Shown here: positions 1 to 13,830 of the stretch, one piece after another | How the letters are laid out: each line of letters starts with the position of its first letter | Position numbering within the stretch: position 1 is the first letter of the stretch | Assembly: GCF_964340395.1 (NCBI RefSeq) | Contig: NC_135565.1 | Span: forward strand, 14,057,209 to 14,119,208 | DNA: 62,000 nucleotides | Direction: 5' to 3' | DNA from: Glandiceps talaboti | Lineage: Eukaryota > Hemichordata > Enteropneusta > Spengelidae | Program-made: the position numbers and the translations under genes | The notes under the pieces: generated by a model | The model's database searches: none | What the model was told of the DNA's origin: nothing | The model's input: only the letters and a program-made list of their open reading frames with translations

Positions 1-381
1 GCTCTTTTATTGACACTTCACTGTATTTTAGTGCCATGCATTTACTATACTGAAAATTCTTCCATTTCTCAATAATTTGATGAATTTTTGTAGACACAGT
101 TGTATTTAGGCGCACAAAATAGATTCCATTAAAAGTAAAATCGAAGCTTGAGAACTAAAATCGTTCCAATCCCCCCCCCCTTCAAACTAAAAGAATACAG
201 TTCTTACCCTACATTGAACTATTGATCTAGCCCCTAAGTTGCCTGTTTGCAAAGTCTGCGTCGGTAATACATTCTATGTACATTCCGATGCCACTTTCCT
301 GATTCATACGAATCTATAGGACAGTGTCGTGCTAGGAATATACATAGAACGATTATTCGATACAAAGTTTGGTCACACTCG

Positions 382-563
382 CTTGTGAGCTAAAATAATA
401 GTACAAAATAATAGCATTATTACAGATATTGATCAATATTCAAAAAATACCATCACCGTTGTTTGCACATACACCCCGTGACGGTATTTTTTGTAAATAC
501 CTAATATAAAAACGCCATTATTTTGTAAAATAACCATCCTTGAATTAAATATTAGCTCACAAG
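382..563. mobile_element. 182-bp foldback element (MITE-like)
   Basis: The ends CTTGTGAGCTAA and TTAGCTCACAAG are inverted. Inner inverted blocks TACAAAATAATAGC and CAAAAAATACCATCACCG have diverged partners. No coding capacity and no clear target duplication. Confidence 0.7.
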
Positions 564-879
564 TGACTGTGGTTAACGTAATGTATTAGCATACTCGCAG
601 CCCACATACTACTGTGGTATATGATTTAATTTGACAACGTACTGTAAAATAATCTCACGAACTTTGTTAGTACTCGCCTTCGGAAACTTTGAGGTCACCG
701 CTCTATTTATATGCATCGAACCCAGCCTGTCTGTTCTTTTATGGGAATTTAGACGAGTACGCTAGGGAGGCGTTATGTGGGAGTTTTGGTATAGCGACGA
801 TAATGTAAATTTTGTAAATTGACTGTTTGTGGTTTATGTTATTTCACCGGTGTCACATTCATCTCTTTTCTCTCAATAG

Positions 880-1016
880 GAAAGTATGAGGCCGAAGACA
901 AGATAAACCTATACAAAAAAATACAACATGTAGTCCAGACATTCCAAGAATGTGCAGATGTTTTAGAAGGCAGACGACAACTGTCACGTCAATCAGATTG
1001 CCTTCTTTCATATTAA
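880..1016 (+). CDS. Possible terminal exon of a gene starting left of the window
   Basis: After a good acceptor (TCTCTTTTCTCTCAATAG, ending 879) the frame encodes about 44 residues of ordinary composition: KYEAEDKINLYKKIQ, then VVQTFQECADVLEGRRQ, then RQSDCLLSY and TAA. An ATTAAA hexamer follows near 1044. I see no upstream partner exon and do not recognise the family, so it could be chance. Confidence 0.25.
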
Positions 1017-3225
1017 GAACGTCGCATTGCTCTCAAATTTTAGATTAAAAAGAACTGGACTATAGCAATGTCGATGAATGCGGATAGTTTTATAAATACA
1101 AGTAACGGGCATCGAAATCCCCAAAACTGCCCCTTGAATGCGCATGCGCACAGCACAATTTCTGAAAAGGTTCACATTTTACACATACTTGCGATTCCCT
1201 CACTCAGGAAACTCAAATGACCTCATTAAATATGCAAGTAGATTTTTGTCGCTATCATCCATCAAAAAAAGCAAAATCTATCTAAACTTTCAACATCGGA
1301 AAAGTGTCCCCCCTAATAGCATAAAATTTAGTTCTGACATCTACTAACTGTGTCAGGTTTTTGAAAGTTAAGAGAATGGACGAGAAAAAAAACGAGGCTG
1401 GGACGAGATGGCAACGAAGACGAGCAGACATTTAAAAATGTTCCCATTTATGGTAAGACATTGAACCGTAACTAGAATGTGGAAAAAATTAGAATCCAAT
1501 CTCGACACATTTTCTCTTGCGATATCACGTAATTTTAACAACTAATTGCAATGAATGCTTACAAAAACTTTTAACACATTGGTGATGATTATAATAATTA
1601 CAGTTCTTCAACCTAACGACATAGACTTAACAATTCTCTTATATACACGCAAGAAATGCTGGCAATTTTTTTTAGGAACCAAGCTACACTCGAAGGCAAC
1701 AGATAATATATAAGCTGGCAACATTCAAAGTTGGGTAAAGAGTGTGAAAATAATAGAAACATTGCGAAAAACTTACCAGAGTGAAGAAGAAAGTGGAACC
1801 AAGAAGAAGGCAGAGACAGATAGAGTCTGTAGTAGGTTGCCTTGCAGGAGGAGAAAGTTACTTGGGACAGCTATCCTCCGAAGTGCCGTGTGCAAAAATG
1901 CTACAGCGTTCAAGATTATTTCACCTATTTCTGATATGCGAACAGCTGGGATGATTTGCACCAATACAAGGCGACATATGCTGGTATAAGAAACTTAATA
2001 CTGATCACGTGCACCCTTCTGGCAAGTCGATTGGTGGTCTGCGTAAACTTTGTCATGATAGGTCCGGTCGCCAAGGACAGTTGCTAAGAAGAGAGATGGA
2101 GCTGGTAAAATTTGCCTTCGACTGTCATGTGCTGTTTTCATTCTGGAGGTCGCCCAAGCCAAACTTACGAGTATACAATACCATACACACTATCTCAGAC
2201 CACTGGTCTGAGACACTATTAACTTCAACGCTAAATTACGGAAGCTTATCAATTGTATATGTCTAGTAAGCTGTTTATTATTGTACCCGGACCGAGTGAT
2301 GGTATATCTGATCTATCTCCCACCAGGGCTCGCTTTCACAGGGTCACCGTCTAAGACTGACTGATATCTGAATTGTCTGGAGAATATGATCGTTCCATTG
2401 GGATGATATTGCTGGTGTTTCACTCGACAATATTGGCTAGGGTATCAGTACTATGGGAACACTGATTCACAAAAGCCAACAAACAAGAAATGAAATTTCA
2501 GTTTATAATGAATTTCAGAGAGTTCTAATTGAGCAGACTACTTATGGAGTTATTTTAACGTTTTGTTTCCACTATTTCCATCCATAACTTGGAAGCGGCG
2601 AGATCGATGTTTAAATTTGTTCTACAATAATCCACAGACTTGTTCGGCTTGACAATACCGTGCCGTTCGTTTGAACAGAAAAGTCAGTACTAATACGTTG
2701 AGTCAGCTAGCCAAGTGGCTGGGTTAGTTCTCCAGGAAATGAAAAACAAAACTTTAACTAGTATGTGATCAGATTGTCACAGTGTTTGTCCCTATCGTAC
2801 TAACACCGTTGCAATTTTCATTATCAAAACAGTTAATTAAAATGATGCTGGTCAAGAACAGTGTGTCACAGCTTGATTGCAATGACCTGATGTTTTGTAT
2901 GAAGTCATAGTGTACCGGATAGAATTAATAAACGTTCTATTAGGGACTTTAATGATGCGTGGTGTGAATCCGTCACCGACAGATTGGCAGAACATTTGCC
3001 TGAAATTACTCAGATACGACAGGAACTTGTTTATTTGGAAAGGGAAGAAGAACCACACACAGGGTCTTGATTCATTAAATGTAAAATTTCAAGTTTGATA
3101 GTTTGTGGTTACATATGATATATCATAAGTGGCCTGTGTATGGGTCGTAAAAGGTTAATTATGAAATACAAAAGCGCATTTAGCACAGGCCAAGGTCATA
3201 CAGTGCTACATGTAATACATGTACC
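1017..3225. other. No defensible gene
   Basis: AT-rich sequence with short open frames only. The frame at 1799-2264 is open except for one stop and could be decayed coding sequence, but nothing supports it beyond length. Confidence 0.5.
2193..2213. repeat. Perfect 21-bp palindrome TCTCAGACCA-C-TGGTCTGAGA
   Basis: Exact inverted repeat. The same arm with a 13-base loop is at 53794-53830 (ATCTCAGACCAC...GTGGTCTGAGAT). Confidence 0.85.
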
Positions 3226-3227
3226 TC

Positions 3228-3510
<283 letters not shown>

Positions 3511-4241
3511 TTTAAGAATACATTTATTCCAGGCCTGTTTAAACCCTGTTACAATTAAAAAATTCTTAAAATACATACGAGGGTAGCAGGGCGAACGTAC
3601 TCTAGTGGAGTACATGGTGCAATGAAAATGTCCCGAATAAATATAGAAAGATTCTATAGTTACAAATACAAAGGTGAAAACGGTACATGTAGTATCGGAA
3701 AAATCTTTAAGTTGTAAGTGAACAGTTACTGGATGTACTATCTGGAGTTGACCGTTGTTGACCTTGCATATTACGTCGTCGATCATCACCATCGTCATCA
3801 TTCATAAGCGTATATTTAGCAAAGTGGTTTGTACCTCGTTTAGACTAATTGAGTGAGTTACTTATCACAGTTTTACAGTAATATCCGAATGAATCATTCG
3901 AAGTTTTGACAACCGAGCTACGATACTGAATTCCAGCTGTTATGTAGGCTGAGGAGATAACACACTCTAGATCAACTTTTAAACACACTATCTTCAGCTA
4001 TCATACACTAGCTACATTGACTAGTATTTTCTGTTCTCAACCCTTATCGACATATAATACACAGTACGTAAATTGCATTGACTCAGTCATTCTTAAAGTG
4101 TACTAATCTATTTAAAGATAAAATATGTGACACATTCCTAGATGGTGACATCGAGTGATCCCTACTGTAATCGCAATTGCGCCACCACAGTTCATATCTT
4201 GCTAACCACTTGTAATTTTCTATGATTCACTAGACTCGTAT

Positions 4242-4285
<44 letters not shown>

Positions 4286-4293
4286 CGTCGTCG

Positions 4294-4369
<76 letters not shown>
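4242..4369 (+). repeat. Compound trinucleotide array (TTG)n(TCG)n(TTA)n(TCA)n
   Basis: Four trinucleotide blocks follow each other; each differs from a neighbour by a single base change. Confidence 0.97.
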
Positions 4370-4371
<2 letters not shown>

Positions 4372-4855
4372 TTTCCCGCCACTCTGGTGTTTGCCAACAA
4401 TCTTGAATGTACACCAGTCATGATTATACTATAGAACCTTTTATAAACCAAATTAAATATTTAGCGTTCGTAATCGATTTTTTGTAGTTCTATACTTTGT
4501 GATACTGCCTGTCACACTTTTTATCGACGTTTACGTTTGCCAATGTGCTAGTGAGCTTTATAGATTTCACCACAGCGTGTATGATTTTTATAAACGCTGA
4601 ATTGAGAACAACAAAAACGTTTAATAATATACCATGCTATATGTTACATATTTGAATTATCGAGCCTTCTTGTATTGACAGACACAAGTGGTGGTAGTCC
4701 TACAAGATTTGTGTGCTTTCTATGGTATCATAAAAGCAATCCTTTGCATATATTCATTTTTTCGTGATAACGCGGTGTTTGATTTGAGAAGAATCTTGCG
4801 TTTGAAGGAATAAATAAAAAACAAACAATGTATACAGAAAATATTTACCCACGAG

Positions 4856-4856
<1 letters not shown>

Positions 4857-4936
<80 letters not shown>

Positions 4937-4961
4937 CATACATACATACATACATACATAC
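4857..4961 (+). repeat. (AC)n followed by (CATA)n
   Basis: About 23 AC units, an ATATTA break, then about 13 CATA units. Confidence 0.97.
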
Positions 4962-5399
4962 AGCTGAGACACTACACAATTCACACTCTGTTATACAAGT
5001 AATAACATTTGCATCACACTTAAAAAAAAGTGAAGTCGATTTCCTTTGTTGTCTTTTATCATAGTGAAAATCTCTCTTACATTGGTGTTACTAACAATAT
5101 TGAACCATCGTAAACTCGATATCGAACTGTGTTGTCTACCAACGAAGCGTTAACGTGTTCAAGTTAGGTGACACAATACGGCTTTGTGTTTTCCATAATA
5201 CCTTTTTTGTACAGAGATTAGTGCTGCAATTCCATTGTCTGTGGGTTCACTTTAACTTGCCTATCCATCATATACGTGTTTTTGAATTAGAGAGATTCCT
5301 AAGCAGTGAGTTGTAAGCGCGGGGGTGCAAATGAAACTAAAATAAAAAGATTTTTTTTTTTTTTTTTTAAGTTTGCGCAAAGTTGTTTGATTTTTGCAC

Positions 5400-5542
5400 A
5401 CGTCACGCAAGCGCAGTGTAAAGCCTCCCTTGTTTGCTGTTTTATTTACTTTTTGGGTTTTGATCTGCGAGGACGACATTTGGGGTCACCACGTCTGTAC
5501 GCATCCAGCTCCGTACAACTCCGTCAGATTTGGTACTAGAAG
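5400..5542 (+). other. Possible 5' untranslated exon, with strong donor
   Basis: A locally GC- and CpG-richer stretch ends in CTAGAAG|GTAAGT at 5542. The coding gene at 27.68 kb needs an upstream untranslated exon, and this is the best donor I found in a promoter-like setting on that strand. The link would require a 22-kb intron and is an inference. Confidence 0.25.
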
Positions 5543-5559
5543 GTAAGTCTGTCTCTACT

Positions 5560-6390
5560 AACAATAGTAACACATTTAGAATGTACCAGAAGTGTAGAAG
5601 TTCTTGTCCTATGTGGATTTTGCTGGCGTACTTGTAAAATCAACCGGATAGGTGGGCTCGACCATCTACCTGTATGCGGTCATTAGCATAGTATGAGAAT
5701 GTCCTGTACAGTGTAAGGTACTTCAGTGCTGATTCAGTGATAGCATTGTACATGGTATAAAATTGATTCATAAAATACATCCTGTAAGCGATAGCCAACA
5801 GAAAGTGATATACGAGCCTGTGGCCACAGCGAGGTGCCTGTAAAACGTACGGGTCACCAAATGTCAGCCAACATCCTATGATTTATACCGCTGTTTTAAA
5901 GTTTTCAGAAATTGCCGAAGTGTATATGTATGCATAAATAATGAGCCAAGCCCCAATATGGCTTCTATGGTATACGTTATCATGTAGTGTTGGGCGTATG
6001 TTCCCACCACTATTAGATAGATACAGATACAGGCGTGACATCACAATCACTAACAACCAATCGGAACGTATATAGCCACTAGAGAATGTATGTGTCAAAA
6101 TATTTGTAAGTTGTAGTACGAGTGACACATTTCACCATTGTGTTGTCAATAAAAATACCTTTGATGAAGTTTAAGTGGTACTAGTACATGATGACTATCA
6201 ATATCTTTATATGAGAAAGGTTAAATGCTATATTGTGGCAGATTCTGATCTGCTACAGTCTGTTATAGAAAGTTTCTAGTTATAGAAAGTGATTTTTGAC
6301 TGAAATGTTTTCAGTAACTATAGTGCAGTCATACTACAAAGTACATATACATGTATGTGTGCATTCGTGCATATGTACTTTTAGGTATAT
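5560..6390. other. Intergenic or intron, nothing recognised
   Basis: Short frames only and no clear repeats. Confidence 0.5.
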
Positions 6391-6392
6391 CA

Positions 6393-6405
6393 TGTGTGTG
6401 TGTGT

Positions 6406-6451
<46 letters not shown>

Positions 6452-6522
6452 AGGTGTATGTATGTATGTATGTATGTATGTATGTATGTATGTATGTATG
6501 TATGTATATGTATGTATGTATG

Positions 6523-6554
<32 letters not shown>

Positions 6555-6772
6555 TGTATGTATGTATGTATGTATGTATGTATGTATGTATACATGTATG
6601 TATGTATGTATGTATGTATGTATGTATGTATGTATGTATGTATGTATGTATGTATGTATACATGTATGTATGTATGTATGTATGTATGTATGTATGTATG
6701 TATGTATGTATGTATGTATGTATACATGTATGTATGTATGTATGTATGTATGTATGTATGTATGCATGTACT
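6393..6772 (+). repeat. (GT)n followed by long (GTAT)n with regular interruptions
   Basis: GT to about 6444, then about 80 GTAT units to 6768. A TATACATG interruption recurs at 6591, 6659 and 6723. A short (GT)n follows at 6844-6872. Confidence 0.97.
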
Positions 6773-6840
6773 AACTGAGCCTGAGCACCCTGTGGCCAAA
6801 TGTATGTATAATGTATGCATGTATGTTTGTGTGTATGTAC

Positions 6841-6875
<35 letters not shown>

Positions 6876-7546
6876 CTTCATCTCTCTTTCAGTGCCATAT
6901 TTTTGCATGGAATTTTTGCAGTTTTTGTTACTGTTGATTTTTTTCTACTAGAAAATAAAAGTTAATTAATGAAAATAACTTCTCTAAAGACTTAAATCAT
7001 AGCCCCTCCATACATCAACCTTCTTAAAATATTTAAAAGATAAAAAATAGTGATGGATGGTTCTATACAAACTAACATTAAAAATCACCTCTTGAAAATT
7101 GAAAATAAGATGTGGTCGCCATTCTGCCATCCGAAAGGCTGTGACTCGTATGAGATTTGGTATGTTAGAGTCTATACATAGAGCCAAGAAATAGCAGACC
7201 CCTGTATGTTCACCTAGGGTAATGTTATTAACCATGTGTGATGTATAATCAAAAAAGAGTTGAAAGTATTGTGTTTATGTTGGCATAGTCTCTATCAGAT
7301 TACCTATTCCATTATTATGGATGGTTGCACATCAGTTTGTACTTTTACATATCCATAATACAACCAGTCAACTGTTAACTGTTGGACTTCTACGCCATAG
7401 TGTTGGCTATGGCAAATAATTGTCAATGTTTACAGTGTTATTTTTGCTTGGGTGTGTGTGGACCTAGGAATGGAGGAAGAGGGTTGGGGGAGGGGAGGGG
7501 GAGGGGAGAGCGGTATACCCTCTAAATGATAGCTACATGTTACTGT

Positions 7547-7672
7547 TGTGAGTCAAAATGAGAAAAACTGGGATATATTTTGATTCACCACATAGTAGTA
7601 AGGGATAGGGGAACATGGTGCATCACTAGAAATTGTATGCACATCAGTGGCATGTAAAATTGGCTTAGATGG
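7547..7672 (-). repeat. Dispersed repeat family A, copy 3 (reversed)
   Basis: GTTGTGAGTCAAAATGAGAA, CACCACATAG, GGATAGGGGAACA and CACTAGAAATTGTATGCACA are the complement of the family A blocks in reverse order. A poly-G run follows directly. Confidence 0.75.
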
Positions 7673-7779
7673 CACCGGGGGGGGGGGGGGGGGGGGCTCT
7701 GGTGGAAAGTGGATAGATGACCTATACTTTGTACCATCATTTTGATGGGATACACATACACATACCTATGATCCTTATA

Positions 7780-8200
7780 CACTGGTAGGGAACCCTGGTA
7801 AAAATGACTGGTGAACTCAGGTAGATTTCACCTACTTACATAATGCACTTAACAAAACACTTCTAGGGAACACTTTTAAAATGGATGTATTGTATTAGTA
7901 ATACATCTATGATTTTACCTACTAAACCAAGCACAACAAAAAACTGGTAACTATAGGAACCCTGGTAAAAATGACTGGGGAACTCAGGTAGATTTCAACT
8001 ACTAAGAAACAAAAACATTGGTAGGGAACTCTAGTAAAATGACTAGGGAGTGAACTCAGGTAGATTTTACCTACTTCACCCATAACAAACACACTGGTAA
8101 GGAACCCTGGTAAAATGACTGGTGAACCCCAGGTAGCTTTTACCTACTTACCAATCTTTAACTGATGGGGGGACCCTGGTAAAATGACTTATAACCTTTA
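7780..8200 (+). repeat. Degenerate 70-75-bp repeat, GGGAACCCTGGTAAAAATGAC units
   Basis: Five units (about 7787, 7957, 8022, 8097 and 8168) with AACTCAGGTAGATTT..CCTACTT. Related sentences occur at 18010-18180 and 23390. Confidence 0.75.
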
Positions 8201-8299
8201 CAGGCTTTCACTGTCAAAATAAAATGACTTTAATATATTAGACGTGAACTCGGGTGGAATTTTCCTACTTGCTTGAGTTCGTAGATTATCAGTCCAACT

Positions 8300-9960
8300 A
8301 CAGTGATATGAGTACGGCAAATTTTTCACCACAGATGGACTTGAGTATGGCATAACCAGGGTTCAAATAAATGGGCAACTATTTAATTTACTTGCAAGTA
8401 CATTTTACATGCAATACTTGTATGTGTCCCGTAGTAATGCAATGTGTGGGTATATACAAATTAGTGTTTCTAGCTTTTGTGATAACTTTTACCATAATTG
8501 GAAATTCAAGAGAGATTGTATCAAGTACAATCAACACATCCATGTGAGCATATAAAAGTATACATACTTGACATACCTGTACTGTGTATGATTTACATAG
8601 TTACTGATACAGAAACTATCTAGTCAACAGTCAAGTTATGTACATCAGTTTTCCTATCACTCTTAAGTCAACACTGTATAGTGACCTTTGTGTATGTAAT
8701 GAAGTTGTCAATGACCTTTTGTTGAGTTGAAATAACAATGAGATTATGAGAATTGGGAAACAATAGGGCTGTTATTGTCTTGTGTGTACAGTATGGAATT
8801 GGGAAACAATAGGGCTGTTATTGTCTTGTGTGTAGTCTGGAATTACAAATATTATCAAATATGCTATATTTTCTAGGGATTTAATTTTCACTGAAAAGAG
8901 AATTTTACTGTGTTTCCTGTACCAAGTTTTCACTGATGAGGAAGGTATGCGTATTATCTATGAATTCATACAAAAAGTTTTTTCAACTTCAATTCAGGGG
9001 ATTTTATTTTAGCAGTAAACCACACCAACGAAAAAGATGAAAATATATTCTAAGTGAAAATTTAATATTTCACAGTATTTTTTGGTAAATCTTTACTGTT
9101 TTACTTTACTTGAGAAAAGTCATAAAAATAATCCTCATATTCGCAATTCCTTTTACCAAAAAAAAGAATGAAAAATGCACGTTAATAATAATATCATATT
9201 GGTCTAGAATTGAAATGGATTAATGTTATCAAAATCATTGTTTTTCTGTAATTTTTTGGTGTAATATAACTTTGTTTTAGATAGAAATTGTAGAACTATT
9301 TCTTAATGATAAATATATGTCAAAAATGTGGTGTATTAACAATTCCAAAAAAAAATCTCATGAAAAATGCGGTCTTGCTGTATATACTTAGCATCAAAAT
9401 TGTTGAGGATAGTCTCATTTTTCAATTGAGAATGTTTTCCTGTGAGATTACGACTATTTCTTTTATGCTTCTTATGTAAAGTTTGAAAATAATATGTCTC
9501 AGTTTATTTTGTGATGGAATGAGTAAAGAGTTAGGAATGTTTAGATGGAAGTTTAGCTTGAGATTTTCTCTACCTGTTTTCTCCTTCTAGACATATTTGT
9601 CTTGAGCTGTTTGTTAGATTACAAGTTCACTCCAATCCTTGACATCAACATCCACATAGTTTGGTACATGTAGGTAAAGTTTTCAGATTATTTGGGATAT
9701 ATATATAGAGAGAGCATAGGAATTCTGGTCAAATAATATTTTGGTGATAACAATGTTAAGAATTTATTAAAGTACAAAATATCACAACCAGATACCAGAG
9801 TTATGAGATGAATGACCAATGAACTCATTTGACATACTGTACTGTGTTATAATTTAGACAATGACTGAATTGGATGTACATTGTAAATAATATTCTTTCA
9901 AGCTTCAGTAACTTGTATTGTCTGCTGAAGTAAACAATTATGGGAGCTAAAGGTAGGGTG
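8300..9960. other. AT-rich, nothing recognised apart from one small duplication
   Basis: Many A and T runs, no frame longer than about 60 codons. Confidence 0.5.
8750..8836 (+). repeat. About 45-bp direct duplication
   Basis: GAATTGGGAAACAATAGGGC followed by TGTTATTGTCTTGTGTGTA occurs twice in a row. Confidence 0.9.
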
Positions 9961-10113
9961 TGTGTATGTATGTATGTATGTATGTATGTATGTATGTATG
10001 TACAATGTATGTATGTATGTATGTATGTATGTATGTATGTATGTATGTATGTATGTATGTATGTATGTATGTATGTATGTATGTATGTATGTATGTATGT
10101 ATGTATGTATGTA

Positions 10114-10146
<33 letters not shown>

Positions 10147-10390
10147 CTGTGTGTCTGTCTGTCTGTCTGTCTGTCTCTGTATGTGTCTGTATGTATGTAA
10201 GCATGCACCATGCATGCATACATGCATGCATATGTGTGTATGTATGTGTGTGTGTGTCTGTCTGTCTGCATGTGTGTGTGCATGCATGCATGCATGCGTA
10301 TGTATGTATGTATGTATGTATGTATGTATGTATGTATGTATGTATGTATGTATGTATGTATGTATGTATGTATGTATGTATGCATATACA
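9961..10390 (+). repeat. (GTAT)n, (GT)n, (CTGT)n, (GCAT)n compound array
   Basis: GTAT to about 10120, GT/CTGT to 10190, GCATGCAT-containing spacer, then GTAT again to 10385. No gene. Confidence 0.97.
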
Positions 10391-10697
10391 TGTATCTATG
10401 TGTACATTGTATATCTATGTGTCTGTGTGTCTGTGTAGTGGGGAGGGATAATTACAATTTACAACTTGTTTCATTGAATACAACCTATAAGGTCAAGGAC
10501 TGATGATATCAACCTCAACAGATGTTCTTCAATTGTGACATCCATCAAATGTCATTGAGATTTTACTGTGTAATGATAACTAGACTACACTTCTATTGTC
10601 AGCCATCTGAACTGTGTCAAATCTGTCTATCTCCTTGCAATTCAATACATGGTGTTTTGGAGAGTCTGATGAGGTCAGACGTTACAGAGAACATTGA

Positions 10698-10885
10698 ATA
10701 AATGAATGAATGGATGAATGAATGAATTAATGAATTAATGAATGAATGGATGGATGGATGGATGGATGGATAGATGAAAGGATTAATGGATGGATGGATT
10801 GGAGGGAGGGAAAAGTGGATGGATGAATGAATGAATAGATGAATAAATAAATAAATAAATAAATGAATGAATGAATGAATACAAA
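10698..10885 (+). repeat. Degenerate (TGAA/TGGA)n array
   Basis: Tetranucleotide units TGAA, TGGA, TAGA and AATA in blocks, strongly mutated. Confidence 0.9.
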
Positions 10886-13490
10886 AATGAAAGTGAATGG
10901 ATGACTGAATTGATGCATGAATGGGTGGTTGAAGGAAAACTGACTAACAAACTGTCTATTGTAGAACATAACAAACAAACAAACACACACCATTTAGAGT
11001 TGTAAATTGCATGACACAAAGTAGTGTACAGACAGTGTATACTACTAGCACCATAAATGTTATTATTTGTGAATTTATTTGTAGGAATTTATCAAACTTA
11101 CCTGTCTGGGCTGTGACATTTATTATGACAAATAGCCTTCATTCTTTTCGCACCACTATTTCCAGTGCCCTCTTTTTATCGGCTAATTTTTCTCCTTTGA
11201 AAGCTTGACTGCATGGTAGTTGACAATTTGTGATCAACCATAGAATTTGTCCTCCCATTGTGTACATTGTTCAATTAACCTCTCTTAATAAAGTAATTAG
11301 GAGGTCAAAGATTGCTTTGTGATTTTAGTGTTAGTCAACAGGCTATCCATGGTATCAATTCTCTTCATCTCGTCTAACTCAATGAGAAATCACAAACTAA
11401 AACTTGTTCATGCAAATCTTATCTTCTGCATACTGTACATAGAAATGCATAAGAAACGAGCTATACAGTCTGAATGAATAAATACAATCCGAAGTTTTGA
11501 ATCAAAATTCTTTATCAAGGCCGATATACAGCAGGTTATACCACCCGACTACATATTTGAATGTTATGGATTAGTATGATAACTGCGCAAGTATAAGCAG
11601 TAAGGTATGCTCACAATGATTTTACAATACACGCACCTAAAAGAACCCTATATAGAACACGCCTGAAAGATAGAATAAGCGTAGTTAGATATTAGGGAAT
11701 ACTGTATATAAATACACAAATATTTGTTCCAGAAGAATTATCTGCGCATTATTTCATTAATCAAAAATGTTATCACTTGTGCATATAGGATTTTGTTGGA
11801 ATTAGTGAATTTATACACTTATTAAAAAGTTTAAAATCTTTGTTCAAACTTCATAGACACTCCTCAAGGTGGGTGATGACATACATGTATATGTTTGTTT
11901 GTATGACACATACTATGTGTGTAGAAAGGTCAGTGATCTTCCGAGTCTTGTGAAAACTACACATTTGGGATGATCACACAATGTTGCACAAGCTCAACAA
12001 ACAAACTTTTTTTGTGGGGGTGGGGGGTGGGGGTTGGGGGTCTGGCGCCAGTGCGATTGCTGAACTTCATTTTCGCACTTCTAACCAAATTTCACATCTT
12101 TATTGATAAAAGCTTCTGTATTTACTACTTAAGTGTTGATAAGTTTATAAAAATGTTCTTCTAATGTGAGATACAGTCCTGGGTTTCCGGTAGTATTTTG
12201 ATGTGTTTACCATCATCTCAGTAAACAGGTTCATAAGGTTGGAACTTCATGTTTACCATCATGTTTTTACATTACATCAATCATATAGTGGTGTGACTGC
12301 TACAACTTTATTATGGTTTACATCATATATAAATGTGTTGATGTCACACTTGTGAGTATTTATTTAGGGGAGGGGAGGGGTTGGGTTTGGAGGGGTTTTG
12401 TCCTGAATGAACAATGTTTGTTTTTTGAGCTTGTGTGACATTGTGCAATCGTTCCTAATGCTACTACCATTTCAACTATTGTAACCATTTTGTGGACGAG
12501 TGAAATTCACAAAGTCACAATGACAGTTGGGGTAGCTGAAATAGTATCTAGTACAAGCATTAGTCCTTCAAAACTTCCAGTAGGCATGTAGCATTTGACC
12601 AGACCTTGAAAAAAAATTCCATGAATTTTGATATGTTTAATGTGTAGAGTATTGTAGTCTATTTTTCATATAGAGTGCGAATTGGTTGTGAGAGAGAAAC
12701 AAAAACTTGAAAAAAAATGAAACATGAATTTCAGCGTCATGTTTCGCCTTTATTTATGTTAGGAATTTTGATTACAAATTAATGTAGTTTCTATTGTTTA
12801 ACCCTTTCATTCCTAGAGACGACATTGGAATAAATAGAACATTTTTTTAGAACAATAGAACATTTTCTAAAATTTAAGAATATTACTTCATTGGGAAGTA
12901 ATATTTCTTGAATTCTGGTCTAAAATAAAGTTGATCTTTTTCCAAAAATTACAGAGAAAAAAGAATTTTTGTTCAAAATTTTTGGCAGGAAAGTTTCTAG
13001 TCCTGAAAGGATTACTCATCTGTGGCATGCTTGCAGAACAACACACATAAAAGAAAAGAAAAATACTACTTGCAGTATGTCTGAAAAATTCGTGAAAATT
13101 CTGACTTTTTGAGCTGTAAATGTAATATATTGAAAACTGTAACCTTTTATTCTCATCTTGCCCACACACTCTGGTATGTTACTATTTGAATAATAAAATA
13201 GACAAGTCACATGAAAAGACACAGGACTTGAATAAACTAGTCGACAGAAATTGTAAAGTTTGGAAAAGAAAAGACGTGACGAAATGGACGTTTGTGTTTG
13301 TATCTTTTAATGGGCGATACACCCATGTTTGTAAATGGGTGTTCTTGTACAATTGACATCACTTTAGTGCAAAGGTAAGAATGCAGCAAACATGGCTTAG
13401 GTTAAAGGTGTCAACAAAACGACCAGACTAAAGTGCTAGATCCAGAATTTAAAGAGTCAATGGCCGTGAAATCTCAATACTTCAAGACAG
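10886..13490. other. Intergenic or intron, no gene seen
   Basis: Contains G-rich stretches at 12010-12045 and 12365-12405 and otherwise AT-rich sequence. No exon with convincing splice sites was found. Confidence 0.45.
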
Positions 13491-13494
13491 ACAA

Positions 13495-13830
13495 GTGTCA
13501 GCCGCTTGGAATTTTATCTTTGTTTCTCATTATGTGGCTTCTACAAGAAAATGCAGAAACTTGAGAAAGGATTTAAAACCCAGAACTTCAATACATACAA
13601 ATTTTAGCCACTTTGAATTTTATCTTTGTTTTCTGTTATACAAAATGTATGTCTTCTACAAGAAAATGCAGAAAGGATCTAAAACCCAGAACTTTTTATA
13701 CATACATGTATTGGCCACTTGGAATTTATCTTTGTTTCTCATTATGTGTCAAATGCAGAAAGGATCTAAAACCCAGTACTTCAATACATACATGTATTGG
13801 CTACTTGGAATTTTATCTCTGTTTCTCAAA
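13495..13830 (+). repeat. About 90-bp tandem repeat, four copies
   Basis: GAATTTTATCTTTGTTTCTC...AGAAAATGCAGAAAGGATCT...AAAACCCAGAACTTCAATAC recurs; open frames in it are repeats, not a gene. Confidence 0.85.

Noticed and set aside
6296-6875. Open frames of up to 174 codons on both strands (MYVC/HTYI repeats)
   Set aside because: A tetranucleotide array has no stop in several frames; there is no gene signal. The same holds for 9825-10503 and 32066-32490.
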